From NCBI RefSeq assembly GCF_039521925.1, contig NZ_BAAACY010000148.1:1-64000 (forward strand): a stretch of DNA of 64,000 nt. The letters are read 5' to 3'. The translations under genes and the position numbers were made by a program. Shown here piece after piece: positions 51,492 to 61,304 of this stretch. The notes beneath the pieces were generated by a model that worked only from the letters and a program-made list of their open reading frames with translations, did not search any database and was not told the DNA's origin. Every line of letters begins with the position of its first letter. Position 1 is the first letter of the stretch. This DNA comes from Virgibacillus salarius (GTDB lineage: Bacteria > Bacillota > Bacilli > Bacillales > Amphibacillaceae).

Positions 51492-53423
51492 ATGAAACGT
51501 GTATCTGCTGTGACGACAAAAAAACGGATAGTCGCTGTTTTTCTTATTGGTTTATTAATATTTACAGTTATTGATATTCGTTTAGGGTATGTGCAATTTG
51601 TAATAGGCGATAAATTAATGGGACAAGCCAATGAATTATGGACAAGGGATATTGAATTTGAACCTGAAAGAGGAAATATATTGGACAGTAATGGTGAAGT
51701 ACTTGCTGAAAATGTAACGGCTCCATCCGTTGTAGTTGTACCGAGGCAAGTTGATAAGCCTGAGGAAACGGCAAAGAATTTGTCCAATATTCTAGACATT
51801 TCATATGATAAGGCTTATGAATATGTTACACGAAATGCATCGAGTGTGAACATACATCCAGATGGCAGGAAAATAGATGAAAAACAAGAAACCGCTATTC
51901 GAACATTGAATATGGATGGTGTCTATTTATCTAAAGATTCTAAGCGACATTATCCATACGGAGATGACCTTTCCCACGTGCTCGGATTTGCAGGCATTGA
52001 TAATCAAGGATTAATGGGTCTTGAGTTATTTTATGATGATAAATTAAGTGGAGATAAAGGCAGTCTCTCCTTTTACTCAGATGCGAAAGGTAGACGTCTA
52101 GATAGATTAGCAGATGAATACAGCCCTCCCAAGGATGGACTAGACCTCAAAACAACTATTAACACAAAAGTACAAACTATTATGGAGCGTGAACTTGATC
52201 TAGCTGAGTCCAAATATCATCCAGATGGTGCAGTTGCGATTGCCGTAAATCCTAAAACTGGGGGAATTCTTGGTATGACGTCACGTCCAAACTTTCATCC
52301 CGAGAATTATCAAGAAGTAGACTCCGATGTGTTTGATCGAAATCTGCCGATCTGGAGTACGTATGAACCAGGTTCTACATTCAAAATTATTACATTAGCT
52401 GCTGCTCTTGAGGAAAAAGTCGTAGATTTAGAAAATGATCACTTTCACGATGATGGTGACATCTCTGTTGGAGGAACCGAATTACATTGTTGGAAGAGCG
52501 GTGGTCATGGGCATCAAAGTTATTTGGAAGTTGTCCAGAATTCTTGTAACCCTGGCTTTGTAAGCCTTGGTCAAATGTTAGGAAAGGAGAAGCTATTTTC
52601 ATATATCAATAGTTTTGGATTCGGTAAAAAGACAGGAATTGACTTGCAGGGAGAAGGGAATGGAATTCTGTTTAAACCAGAAAATGTAGGACCAGTTGAA
52701 TTGGCTACTACAGCTTTTGGACAAGGTGTATCTGTTACTCCAATTCAGCAAGTAATGGCGGTAGCAGCTGCAGTTAATGGTGGCTATTTATACGAACCAT
52801 ATATTGCAGAAGAGTGGATTGATCCTAAAACAAAAAAGACAACCGAAAAAGTGGAACCTACCATGAAAAAGAAAGTTATTTCCGAATCGACTTCCAAGGA
52901 GATACGTCACGCTTTAGAAAGTGTTGTTGCACAAGGAACAGGACGACCTGCATATGTTGATGGCTATCGAGTTGGCGGGAAAACAGGTACAGCACAAAAA
53001 GTTGGACCAGATGGTAGATATATGGAAAATAACTATGTGGTATCCTTTATTGGTTTTGCTCCAGCAGATGATCCTGAAATCGTTGTGTATGTAGCTGTTG
53101 ATAATCCGAAAGATACGGTCCAGTTTGGTGGTGTGGTAGCAGCACCAATTGTTGGTACAATTATTGGTGATAGCCTAAGGGCAATGGAAGTCGAACCTCG
53201 TAAGGGTGGACTGGACAAAGAATATCAGTGGCCAGAAGAACCGAAAGTAGAAGTTCCTGACTTAGTGGGACTAGATAAAGAAGAATTAACGGAATACATG
53301 ACAAACCTATCCATCGAAACTAGTGGAAAGGGTGATTATATTATTGATCAAGCACCTAGTCCTGGAACAAAAGTAGAGCAAGGATCAAAAATCCGCATTT
53401 ATTTATCGGAAAATAATCGTTAA
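51492..53423 (+). CDS. spoVD: Sporulation-specific penicillin-binding protein SpoVD
   Basis: 643 residues: membrane helix (about 12-32), dimerisation domain, transpeptidase domain, and one C-terminal PASTA domain (VPDLVGLDKEELTEYM). Catalytic Ser295 is in EPGSTFKIITL, then NSCNPGF and KTGTAQKVGP. Cys333 and Cys352 (in LHCWKS and NSCNPG) are 19 residues apart, as are the redox cysteines of B. subtilis SpoVD. It makes spore cortex with SpoVE. ATG 51492 has AAGGAGATG upstream. Followed by a hairpin at 53468 and a 126-nt gap. Confidence 0.95.
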   Translation: MKRVSAVTTKKRIVAVFLIGLLIFTVIDIRLGYVQFVIGDKLMGQANELWTRDIEFEPERGNILDSNGEVLAENVTAPSVVVVPRQVDKPEETAKNLSNILDISYDKAYEYVTRNASSVNIHPDGRKIDEKQETAIRTLNMDGVYLSKDSKRHYPYGDDLSHVLGFAGIDNQGLMGLELFYDDKLSGDKGSLSFYSDAKGRRLDRLADEYSPPKDGLDLKTTINTKVQTIMERELDLAESKYHPDGAVAIAVNPKTGGILGMTSRPNFHPENYQEVDSDVFDRNLPIWSTYEPGSTFKIITLAAALEEKVVDLENDHFHDDGDISVGGTELHCWKSGGHGHQSYLEVVQNSCNPGFVSLGQMLGKEKLFSYINSFGFGKKTGIDLQGEGNGILFKPENVGPVELATTAFGQGVSVTPIQQVMAVAAAVNGGYLYEPYIAEEWIDPKTKKTTEKVEPTMKKKVISESTSKEIRHALESVVAQGTGRPAYVDGYRVGGKTGTAQKVGPDGRYMENNYVVSFIGFAPADDPEIVVYVAVDNPKDTVQFGGVVAAPIVGTIIGDSLRAMEVEPRKGGLDKEYQWPEEPKVEVPDLVGLDKEELTEYMTNLSIETSGKGDYIIDQAPSPGTKVEQGSKIRIYLSENNR

Positions 53424-53467
53424 ACAGGGATAAATTTGCTATAATGATTTAGGTGGAAAAAGAATAA

Positions 53468-53489
53468 AAGAGGGTGCTGTCACCCTCTT
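53468..53489 (+). terminator. Hairpin between spoVD and murE
   Basis: AAGAGGGTG-CTGT-CACCCTCTT, 9-bp perfect stem, but followed by AAAAATTG rather than T. It may be an attenuator or processing site, not a full terminator. Some murE transcription must start or continue beyond it. Confidence 0.5.
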
Positions 53490-53549
53490 AAAAATTGTAA
53501 TCTACGAGAATACATATGTGGGACATTATTTTAGATTGGGATGTTAAAC

Positions 53550-55016
53550 ATGAAATTAATTGATTTGTTAGGATGTATACCTTTTTATGAAACAAATGAT
53601 GATATAGCTCATATAGAGGTAACTGGTATTGAAATGGATTCGCGAAAAGTAGAATCCGGTAATCTTTTTGTCTGCATCAAAGGCTTTACAGTTGATGGAC
53701 ATGACTACGTAGAGCAGGCGGTTCAAAATGGAGCCAGTGCCGTTATTGTCGATCAAGAAGTACATTCAAGCGTACCAATAATTAAAGTCGCTAATACAAG
53801 CAGAGCATTATCGATGCTTGGTGTGAAATATTATAATAACCCTACTGTTAAGCTACCTTTAATCGGTATCACTGGAACAAATGGTAAGACTACGGTGACG
53901 TATCTGCTTGAAACGATATTTAATGAATATAAGAAAAAGACAGGTGTTATTGGAACAATTCATATGAAAATAGGAAATGAAACATATCCGGTTGCCAATA
54001 CGACTCCAGATGCGTTACTACTTCAGAAGTCGTTCAAAAAGATGCTAGATCAAGATGTAGACCAAGCAATTATGGAAGTTTCTTCGCATGCGCTTGTGCA
54101 GGGAAGGGTTTATGGTTGTGATTATGATATAGCGGTTTTTACAAATCTATCTCAGGATCACTTAGATTATCATAAAGATATTGATGACTATCTAAGAGCC
54201 AAGAGCCTCTTGTTTGCGCAGCTAGGCAATAGTTATAGCGGTGAAGATAAATATGCCGTAATTAATGAAGATGATGCGTCAAGTACACTATTAAAAGAAA
54301 GTACAGCTCAACATGTGATTACGTACGGAATCGAAAATTCTGCTCAAGTAATGGCAAGTAATATTAAACTTGGTGCAGCAGGTACAACTTTCCAATTAAC
54401 GACACCTGTTGGAGAGTTAACAATCCAAAGCAAGCTTATTGGTATGTTTAATGTATATAATATGTTGGCGGCCAGTGCTGCAGCAATTGTGAGTGATATT
54501 CCGATTGCCCACATTAAAACGGCTTTAGAAAAAATGGAGGGTGTAAATGGTCGATTTGAACCTGTGAATGAAGGGCAATCCTTTGCAGTTATTGTTGACT
54601 ATGCACATACACCGGATTCATTAGATAATGTTTTACAGACGGTGAAAGAATTTGCAGAAAATCGTGTGTTTGTAGTAGTAGGCTGTGGTGGTGATCGTGA
54701 TCGTACGAAGCGGCCACTTATGGCGGAAATTGCATTAAAATATGCAGATCATGCTATTTTCACATCTGATAATCCGAGAACGGAGGATCCCCAAGAAATT
54801 TTGGATGATATGACAAATGGTTTGCATGCTAACGAAGATTATCAAGTTATCGTAGATCGAAGATTGGCAATACAGTATGCTGTAGAACATGCTAAAGCTG
54901 GTGATGTTATTCTAATAGCAGGTAAAGGGCATGAAACATATCAACAAATCGGCAATGTTAAATATGATTTTGATGATCGAGAAATAGCTCGCCAAGCTAT
55001 TTTAGCTAAGGAGTAG
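53550..55016 (+). CDS. murE: UDP-N-acetylmuramoyl-tripeptide synthetase (meso-DAP adding)
   Basis: 488 residues. The ATP-binding P-loop is IGITGTNGKTTVTYLLE near 105-121. The substrate motif DNPRTEDP near 400 marks the meso-diaminopimelate type rather than lysine, which tells the peptidoglycan chemistry. The lysine carbamylation region lies near 215. ATG 53550 (MKLIDLLGCIPF) is preferred; the ribosome site (GGGA) is weak, and ATG 53541 has none. Confidence 0.94.
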   Translation: MKLIDLLGCIPFYETNDDIAHIEVTGIEMDSRKVESGNLFVCIKGFTVDGHDYVEQAVQNGASAVIVDQEVHSSVPIIKVANTSRALSMLGVKYYNNPTVKLPLIGITGTNGKTTVTYLLETIFNEYKKKTGVIGTIHMKIGNETYPVANTTPDALLLQKSFKKMLDQDVDQAIMEVSSHALVQGRVYGCDYDIAVFTNLSQDHLDYHKDIDDYLRAKSLLFAQLGNSYSGEDKYAVINEDDASSTLLKESTAQHVITYGIENSAQVMASNIKLGAAGTTFQLTTPVGELTIQSKLIGMFNVYNMLAASAAAIVSDIPIAHIKTALEKMEGVNGRFEPVNEGQSFAVIVDYAHTPDSLDNVLQTVKEFAENRVFVVVGCGGDRDRTKRPLMAEIALKYADHAIFTSDNPRTEDPQEILDDMTNGLHANEDYQVIVDRRLAIQYAVEHAKAGDVILIAGKGHETYQQIGNVKYDFDDREIARQAILAKE

Positions 55017-55021
55017 AGATT

Positions 55022-56383
55022 ATGTTTAGTTTAAATTGGCTTTCGGGATTTTTTCCAGACTTTACGGGGGATATCCACGGAAAATCAATAGAACATGTTC
55101 ATACAGACAGTAGGCAGCAAAAGCCAAATTCCTTGTTTATTCCGATTATTGGGGAGAACTTTGATGGTCATGCTTATGTGGAACAGGCAATTCATAATGG
55201 AGCAATTGCTGTATTTTGGGATCAGGCGAAGGCTCTACCACAGCAGGTTCCCGATGACCTTCCGATTTTCTTTGTTGACAATACGATTACTGCCTTACAG
55301 GAAATGGCTTTTCATTATCGGAAAAAGATTGATCCAATCGTAGTAGGTATTACAGGTTCAAATGGTAAGACTTCTACGAAAGATATCGTGGCAGCTATGT
55401 TGAAAGCTGTATATCGAACACATTATACAGATGGAAATTATAATAACCATATCGGATTACCATTAACTATTTTATCTATGCCGATTGATACGGAAGCATT
55501 GGTTTTAGAAATGGGAATGAGCAACTTTGGAGAAATTGAACAATTATCCGAAATTGCAAGGCCAGATTATGCCATAATTACCAATATTGGCGAATCACAT
55601 ATTGAATATTTAGGTTCACGCGAAGGTATTGCCAAAGCTAAACTTGAGATCACTTCCGGACTAAAGTCAGATGGTTATTTAATTATCGATGGTGATGAGG
55701 AATTGCTTTATCATATGCATAAAAAAGCTAATGTTCGTACATGTGGATTTAATCATACGAACGATAAACGAATCATATCGGTCGAGTTAAAACATGCACA
55801 GACACTTTTTCAGCTAGGTAAAGATGAGGAATATAGCATACCTTTTTTAGGAGAGCATCATGCTAAAAATGCAACATTTGCAATAGCACTTGGAGAATTG
55901 TTAAATATTAGCGGCGCATTAATACAGCAATCATTTTTGCAAATGGAAAAGACAGGAATGCGATTTGAATGGCTAACAGGTAATAATGGTGTAGCCATTA
56001 TTAATGATGCCTATAATGCTTCTGCGACATCGATGAAGGCTGCAATAAAAGTTGTAAAACAATTACATGATTTTAAGGATAAAGTACTAGTACTAGGTGA
56101 TATACTAGAATTAGGAAATCATTCAGAAATGTTACATCGGTCTGTAGCTGAAGTTATATCAGAACCTGTGACAGAAGTTTTCACATTTGGCGAGGATGCT
56201 AAATACATTACTAAAGCAATGAAAGAAAAACATTCTCTAATTCCCTCAACGCATTTTAGGGATAAACAAGCGCTCATTGAGGCACTTCAACCTTATTTGA
56301 ATAAAGACACTGTAATTTTGTTTAAAGCATCTAGAGGATTGAAATTTGAATTAATGATAAAAGAAGTTAGTTATTTACAATAG
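55022..56383 (+). CDS. murF: UDP-N-acetylmuramoyl-tripeptide--D-alanyl-D-alanine ligase
   Basis: 453 residues. P-loop GITGSNGKTSTKDIVAAM near 108-125, the Mur middle domain with NYNNHIGLPLTILSMPID, and the C-terminal domain with INDAYNASATSMKAAI (family NDxYNAxP-like) near 325. It adds D-Ala-D-Ala to make the UDP-MurNAc-pentapeptide used by MraY. It sits 5 nt after murE. In B. subtilis murF is elsewhere (next to ddl), so its presence here is the ancestral-type dcw order. Confidence 0.95.
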   Translation: MFSLNWLSGFFPDFTGDIHGKSIEHVHTDSRQQKPNSLFIPIIGENFDGHAYVEQAIHNGAIAVFWDQAKALPQQVPDDLPIFFVDNTITALQEMAFHYRKKIDPIVVGITGSNGKTSTKDIVAAMLKAVYRTHYTDGNYNNHIGLPLTILSMPIDTEALVLEMGMSNFGEIEQLSEIARPDYAIITNIGESHIEYLGSREGIAKAKLEITSGLKSDGYLIIDGDEELLYHMHKKANVRTCGFNHTNDKRIISVELKHAQTLFQLGKDEEYSIPFLGEHHAKNATFAIALGELLNISGALIQQSFLQMEKTGMRFEWLTGNNGVAIINDAYNASATSMKAAIKVVKQLHDFKDKVLVLGDILELGNHSEMLHRSVAEVISEPVTEVFTFGEDAKYITKAMKEKHSLIPSTHFRDKQALIEALQPYLNKDTVILFKASRGLKFELMIKEVSYLQ

Positions 56384-56413
56384 ATGGACGGTTTCTAACA
56401 AGGAGGAGAAACA

Positions 56414-57400
56414 ATGAATATATTCGTATTAGTCATAACGATTGCTATAGCATTTTTAATCACCGTCCTTATGTCTCCTATTATTATTCCATTTTTAAGA
56501 CGATTAAAGTTTGGACAAAGCATAAGAGAAGAAGGGCCAAAATCACATAAAAAGAAGACAGGTACGCCTACAATGGGTGGATTAATGATTGTTCTAAGTG
56601 TTATAATCACATCAATAATTATGGCCTTGAAAACAAATTCAGATGGCATTGGCTATGAACTTTGGTTACTCATTTTTGTGTTAGTAGGGTACGGATTATT
56701 AGGATTCTTAGATGATTTTATTAAAGTCGCAATGAAGAGGAACCTTGGTTTGACTTCAAAACAAAAGATGTTTGGTCAGCTGATTATTGCACTTGTTGTA
56801 TATTTTATATTGAGAGATCAAGGCTTTCCGACCTACATTTCAATTCCAGGTACATCTATTCAATGGGAATTGGGCTGGGGTTATGCACTTTTAATTATTT
56901 TTATGCTTGTTGGTGCTTCTAACGCCGTAAATCTTACAGATGGCTTGGATGGATTACTTGCAGGTACCGCTGCTATTGCATTTGGTGCATTCGGAATTCT
57001 AGCTTGGTATGGAATTCCACAAAATGAAGTCACTATTTTTTCATTAGCTGTAGTTGGTGCACTGCTTGGTTTCCTTGTATTTAATGCACATCCTGCTAAG
57101 GTATTTATGGGTGACACAGGCTCATTAGCGTTAGGTGGAGCCATCGCTGCTATTGCCATTTTAACTAAATTAGAGATTATTTTAGTTATTATCGGTGGAG
57201 TTTTTGTTATTGAAACGTTATCTGTCATTATTCAGGTTATATCTTTTAAAACAACTGGAAAAAGGGTGTTTAAAATGAGCCCACTACATCATCATTATGA
57301 ATTATTAGGTTGGTCTGAATGGCGTGTCGTAACAACCTTCTGGTTAGTAGGCTTAATTTTTGCAGCTTTAGGTATATACATTGAGGTGGGCATAAATTGA
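56414..57400 (+). CDS. mraY: Phospho-N-acetylmuramoyl-pentapeptide-transferase
   Basis: 328 residues with ten membrane helices; makes lipid I at the cytoplasmic face. Motifs are GPKSHKKKTGTPTMGGLMIV (about 37-56), the Asp pair in LGFLDDFIKV near 97, NAVNLTDGLDGLLAG near 175, and the FMGDTGSLALGG segment near 230. The C-terminal loop is MSPLHHHYELLGW. ATG has AAGGAGGAG 6-7 nt upstream. It overlaps murD by four bases. Confidence 0.96.
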   Translation: MNIFVLVITIAIAFLITVLMSPIIIPFLRRLKFGQSIREEGPKSHKKKTGTPTMGGLMIVLSVIITSIIMALKTNSDGIGYELWLLIFVLVGYGLLGFLDDFIKVAMKRNLGLTSKQKMFGQLIIALVVYFILRDQGFPTYISIPGTSIQWELGWGYALLIIFMLVGASNAVNLTDGLDGLLAGTAAIAFGAFGILAWYGIPQNEVTIFSLAVVGALLGFLVFNAHPAKVFMGDTGSLALGGAIAAIAILTKLEIILVIIGGVFVIETLSVIIQVISFKTTGKRVFKMSPLHHHYELLGWSEWRVVTTFWLVGLIFAALGIYIEVGIN

Positions 57401-58746
57401 GAAAGCTAAATGATTTTCCCTATTCACATGTACTTGTATTAGGTTTAGCTAAGAGTGGTACAGCTGCTGCTGAGGTATTAATGAAAAATGGGAAAAAGGT
57501 ACGTATAAACGATAAAAAAGCAACTGCTTCAGATGAAGAGGTAATTCGATTAAGGGAGATGGGTGCAGAGATAATTGTTGGTTCCCATCCTCTTTCTGTG
57601 TTAAATGATATCGACATAATCGTAAAAAACCCAGGAATTTCCTATGAGAATCCAATTGTTGCCGAGGCTATAAAAAAAGAAATTCCAATTATTACTGAAA
57701 TAGAAATAGCTGCGCAGTTAACAGATGCAACAATCATTGGTATCACAGGTTCAAATGGTAAAACAACGACAACCACGATGACTGCTCAAATGCTTACACA
57801 GAGTGACCAACCTGTTAAGATAGCTGGAAATATTGGAATAGTTGCAACTGAAGTAGCACAAACAATAGATAATAACGAGAATTTAGTTTTAGAACTATCT
57901 TCTTTTCAGTTAATGGGGATAGATAAATTCAAGCCTAGGATTGCAGTTTTATTAAATATTTTCGAGGCGCATTTAGATTATCATAAAACACTTGATAATT
58001 ATAAACAGGCAAAATTTAATATCTTTAAGAATCAAACGGAAGAAGATTTTCTCGTCTATAATGCCAACGATCGTAGCTTGATTGATGCAGTAGAAAACAG
58101 CAAAGCTCATAAAGTTCCTTTTTCTGTTAAGGAGCGTTTAGAAGATGGTGCTTGGATGGATGAAACATCGATTTATTTTAGAGATGAAAAGATTATGGAT
58201 CGATCAAATATCGCCTTAATGGGAGAGCATAATTATGAGAACATACTTGCCTCAATAGCTGCTGCTAAGCTTAGCGGTGCTACGAATCACGGGATTCAAA
58301 CTGCCCTATCTGCTTTTACAGGGGTAAAGCACCGTTTACAATTTGTCGGAAAACATCTTGGTAGGATGTTTTATAATGATTCAAAGGCAACGAATATTCT
58401 GGCAACACAAAAGGCGTTATCAGCTTTTGAAAAACCGGTAATCTTGTTGGCTGGTGGGTTAGATCGAGGGAATGAATTTAGTGAACTAATCCCTTACTTA
58501 GAACATGTTAAAGCGATGGTGTTATTTGGAGAAACTGCAGAAAAATTGAAGGCAGTTGGCGAACATGCAGGCGTTCCCCAGATAAAATTAACAGATAATG
58601 TGGAAACAGCGGTACAAACTGCTTTTGATTTTTCAGAAGAAGGTGACACCATTCTGCTTTCTCCAGCTTGTGCAAGTTGGGACCAATATGCGACGTTTGA
58701 AGAAAGAGGAGACATGTTTATACAAGCCGTGCATACGATAGTATAG
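57397..58746 (+). CDS. murD: UDP-N-acetylmuramoylalanine--D-glutamate ligase
   Basis: 449 residues. N-terminal UDP-binding domain with LVLGLAKSGTAAAEVLMKNG, P-loop GITGSNGKTTTTTMTAQM near 115-132, and middle-domain ELSSFQL. The C-terminal domain has NDSKATNILATQKALSAF near 330. It adds D-Glu to UDP-MurNAc-L-Ala. TTG start at 57397 overlaps the mraY stop (TTGA), with GAGGTGGG upstream. Confidence 0.95.
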   Translation: MRKLNDFPYSHVLVLGLAKSGTAAAEVLMKNGKKVRINDKKATASDEEVIRLREMGAEIIVGSHPLSVLNDIDIIVKNPGISYENPIVAEAIKKEIPIITEIEIAAQLTDATIIGITGSNGKTTTTTMTAQMLTQSDQPVKIAGNIGIVATEVAQTIDNNENLVLELSSFQLMGIDKFKPRIAVLLNIFEAHLDYHKTLDNYKQAKFNIFKNQTEEDFLVYNANDRSLIDAVENSKAHKVPFSVKERLEDGAWMDETSIYFRDEKIMDRSNIALMGEHNYENILASIAAAKLSGATNHGIQTALSAFTGVKHRLQFVGKHLGRMFYNDSKATNILATQKALSAFEKPVILLAGGLDRGNEFSELIPYLEHVKAMVLFGETAEKLKAVGEHAGVPQIKLTDNVETAVQTAFDFSEEGDTILLSPACASWDQYATFEERGDMFIQAVHTIV

Positions 58747-58836
58747 GGGCTTGTTTAAAGAACTTGTTCAAGAAGTATGTCTCACCTTCTTTTTGAACCG
58801 AGTAGAAAAAACATCGTGAAGTAAATAGCTTTAAAC

Positions 58837-58875
58837 AACACCCCGATTTCAATCTAAAGAGGGGTGTTATTTTTG
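58837..58875 (+). promoter_or_regulatory. Hairpin covering the spoVE ribosome site
   Basis: AACACCCC (58837-58844) pairs perfectly with GGGGTGTT (58861-58868). The 3' arm contains the only Shine-Dalgarno of spoVE (GAGGGGTG), and a T-rich run follows it. The structure could be an RBS lock, a leaky terminator after murD, or both. Confidence 0.55.
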
Positions 58876-59985
58876 TTCCAGAATAAAGCGAGATCACATA
58901 CTTCACCCGATTATATCTTATTGGGCGTTATCATAAGTTTGTTACTTATTGGAGTCATTATGGTCTACAGCTCCTCCTATGTTTGGGCAGAATATAAATT
59001 TGGTGATGCGTGGTATTATGTAAAAAGACAAGTATTATTTGCTGGCGTCGGCGTAGCAGCAATGCTTTTTGTGATGAAAATTCCCTATAGTACGTGGAAA
59101 AAATACGCGAGAGTGATTTTGTTAGCTTGCTTCATACTTTTATTTTTAGTATTAATACCAGGAATTGGAATGGTACGTGGAGGAGCACAAAGCTGGATTG
59201 GAATAGGGGCATTCAGTATTCAACCATCGGAATTTATGAAGTTAGGTTTAATTATTTTTCTATCTGCATTTTTAGCAACGAAGCAGAAGTATATTACCTC
59301 ATTGAAGCAAGGTTTTCTTCCATCCATTATGCTGATATTTACTGCGTTTGGCTTAATTATGCTTCAACCAGATTTAGGTACTGGTATGGTATTAGTATTA
59401 ACGTGTATGATTTTAGTATTTGCTGCTGGTGCTAGACTATCACATTTTTTTGGACTAGCTCTACTTGGGCTGATAGGCTTTGTAGGTCTGATTGCATCTG
59501 CGCCGTATCGTATTAGTAGAATTACTGCATTCTTAAATCCGTGGGAAGACCCACTTGGCGATGGATTCCAAATTATACAATCACTATATGCAATTGGTCC
59601 AGGAGGTTTAATGGGGTTAGGATTTGGGAATAGTCTACAGAAGTATTTTTATTTACCTGAACCACAAACTGATTTTATCTTTGCTATTTTAGGAGAAGAG
59701 CTTGGCTTTATTGGAGGTACTATCGTTTTATTGCTGTTTCTACTCTTACTATGGCGTGGGATAAAAGTATCCCTGGAGGCACCTGATCTATTCTCTCGTT
59801 TCTTAGCACTTGGGATAGTTTCCATGCTTGCGATTCAAGCAATGATAAATATTAGTGTCGTTATTGGTTTAATTCCTGTAACTGGAATTACCTTGCCTTT
59901 TTTAAGCTATGGAGGATCATCATTAACATTAATACTATGTTCTGTAGGTATTTTGCTAAATATTAGTAGATATACGAAAATCTAA
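58873..59985 (+). CDS. spoVE: SpoVE, SEDS-family polymerase for spore cortex
   Basis: 370 residues and about ten helices. SEDS landmarks are IMVYSSSYVWAEYKF near 30, IGAFSIQPSEFMKLGLI near 115, MLQPDLGTGMVLVLTCMI near 160, PQTDFIFAILGEELGF near 265 and TLPFLSYGGSSLTLIL near 340. The name SpoVE rather than FtsW rests on position after murD and next to spoVD; ftsW is at 18659. It uses TTG 58873, 6 nt after the ribosome site in the hairpin. murG and murB, which follow in B. subtilis, are absent. Confidence 0.9.
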   Translation: MFQNKARSHTSPDYILLGVIISLLLIGVIMVYSSSYVWAEYKFGDAWYYVKRQVLFAGVGVAAMLFVMKIPYSTWKKYARVILLACFILLFLVLIPGIGMVRGGAQSWIGIGAFSIQPSEFMKLGLIIFLSAFLATKQKYITSLKQGFLPSIMLIFTAFGLIMLQPDLGTGMVLVLTCMILVFAAGARLSHFFGLALLGLIGFVGLIASAPYRISRITAFLNPWEDPLGDGFQIIQSLYAIGPGGLMGLGFGNSLQKYFYLPEPQTDFIFAILGEELGFIGGTIVLLLFLLLLWRGIKVSLEAPDLFSRFLALGIVSMLAIQAMINISVVIGLIPVTGITLPFLSYGGSSLTLILCSVGILLNISRYTKI

Positions 59986-60163
59986 AATTACTTACTATAA
60001 AACCATAGTTTGCAGAGATATTGCAAAGAGCTTAAAAACTTTATTTTCCATCTATGTACACTACAACTTTAAAGGGATAATGTGATATACTTTAAATTAA
60101 CATAAGGAAATGGTATTTATTTGCCATTTCTATTGTTAATTTATGATAAAGGAAGAAATGGAG

Positions 60164-61003
60164 ATGGCAAAAAAGAAAGTTGTTTCAATAGAAGATAGGA
60201 TACCGAAATTGAAGCAGGCTAGGAAAAAAAAGGCAAATCGACGGTTAATATTTTATCTTTCTATTTTTTTCTTATTAATTTCTATTATCGTCTATCTGCA
60301 ATCTTCATTAAGTCATATCCGATATATCGAGGTAGAAGGAAATACCTTTTTATCGGATAAAGAAGTAATAAGCATAAGTAATTTAGCGGAAGATATGAAT
60401 ATATGGACAATTGATAAATCAGCGAGTGTGAAAGCAGTAGAGAATAATCCGATTATTTCATCCGCAAGTGTAGATAGAAAATTACCGTGGACAATCACTA
60501 TTCAAGTGGAAGAATATGAGCGTGTTGGTTATGTACAAAAGGAAACAAAATATTATCCAATTCTAGGGAACGGTACTGTGCTCAATAGTTTGGAACAGCA
60601 TACCTTTACTGGAGATGCTCCATTAATATCCAATTTTACCGAAAAAGAATATATACATAGGATGACAGCAGAACTAGAAGAACTTCCCAAAAGTATATTG
60701 AAGTTAATTTCTGAGATTCATTGGGCTCCAACGGATGATAATAAAAACAAAATTCGCCTATATATGAATGATGGATTAACGGTTGATGCAACGATTCGGG
60801 ATTTTGCAGCTAGAATGGAAGTATACCCATCTATTGTTGCTCAATTGGATGCAGACAGTGAAGGAATTGTTCATATTGGAGTAGGAGCCTATTTTGAGTC
60901 TTTTAATGAAAAAGAAGAGAGCCAGCAAGATGAAACCACTGAATCTGAAGAATCAGTAGAAGATACTATAAATCAGGAGGCAACATCTGAAAATCGTGAG
61001 TAA
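60164..61003 (+). CDS. divIB: Cell division protein DivIB (FtsQ)
   Basis: 279 residues: basic cytoplasmic segment (about 1-30), one membrane helix (about 32-52), a POTRA domain (SHIRYIEVEGNTFLSDKEVI, about 55-125) and a beta domain to about 235, then an acidic tail rich in Glu/Ser. It joins FtsL and DivIC in the divisome. The start is uncertain: ATG 60164 has GGAAG 8 nt upstream, and ATG 60143 would add seven residues. Expression is probably independent of murG/murB here, as those genes are missing. Confidence 0.92.
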   Translation: MAKKKVVSIEDRIPKLKQARKKKANRRLIFYLSIFFLLISIIVYLQSSLSHIRYIEVEGNTFLSDKEVISISNLAEDMNIWTIDKSASVKAVENNPIISSASVDRKLPWTITIQVEEYERVGYVQKETKYYPILGNGTVLNSLEQHTFTGDAPLISNFTEKEYIHRMTAELEELPKSILKLISEIHWAPTDDNKNKIRLYMNDGLTVDATIRDFAARMEVYPSIVAQLDADSEGIVHIGVGAYFESFNEKEESQQDETTESEESVEDTINQEATSENRE

Positions 61004-61232
61004 AAGAATTTAATTTCTTATGAAAGTCATAATTCCAGCTCTCTTTACGAAATAGTTTAATATAAGAGGTATGGTTTCTTTTTCCTAAATAATTAATGAT
61101 CACATTGTATTAATTGTAAAATCTGCTTAATTTTTTTAAAAAAATTACCGAAAAATAAAAGGAATCCTATATTTTATGTGGAATAACCTATATATATTTT
61201 ATTTTTAGGAAATGTTTTAAACTATTACATTA

Positions 61233-61260
61233 TTAGGATAATTACAGAATTTGGTATAAG
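61233..61260 (+). promoter_or_regulatory. Possible sigma-A promoter of ftsAZ
   Basis: TTAGGA at 61233-61238 and TATAAG at 61255-61260 with a 16-bp spacer. The 301-bp AT-rich gap 61004-61304 before ftsA likely contains one or more promoters; no sigma-H site was found. Confidence 0.35.
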
Positions 61261-61304
61261 AAGTTTGCTTAGTTGTGCAGCTTCTGAACTGGGGGGTGCC
61301 TTAC

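Noticed and set aside
61004..61304. Sigma-H promoter before ftsA, as known for B. subtilis ftsAZ
   Set aside because: AGGAAAT at 61207 and GAAT at 61247 are both present, but the spacing is far too long for a sigma-H promoter.
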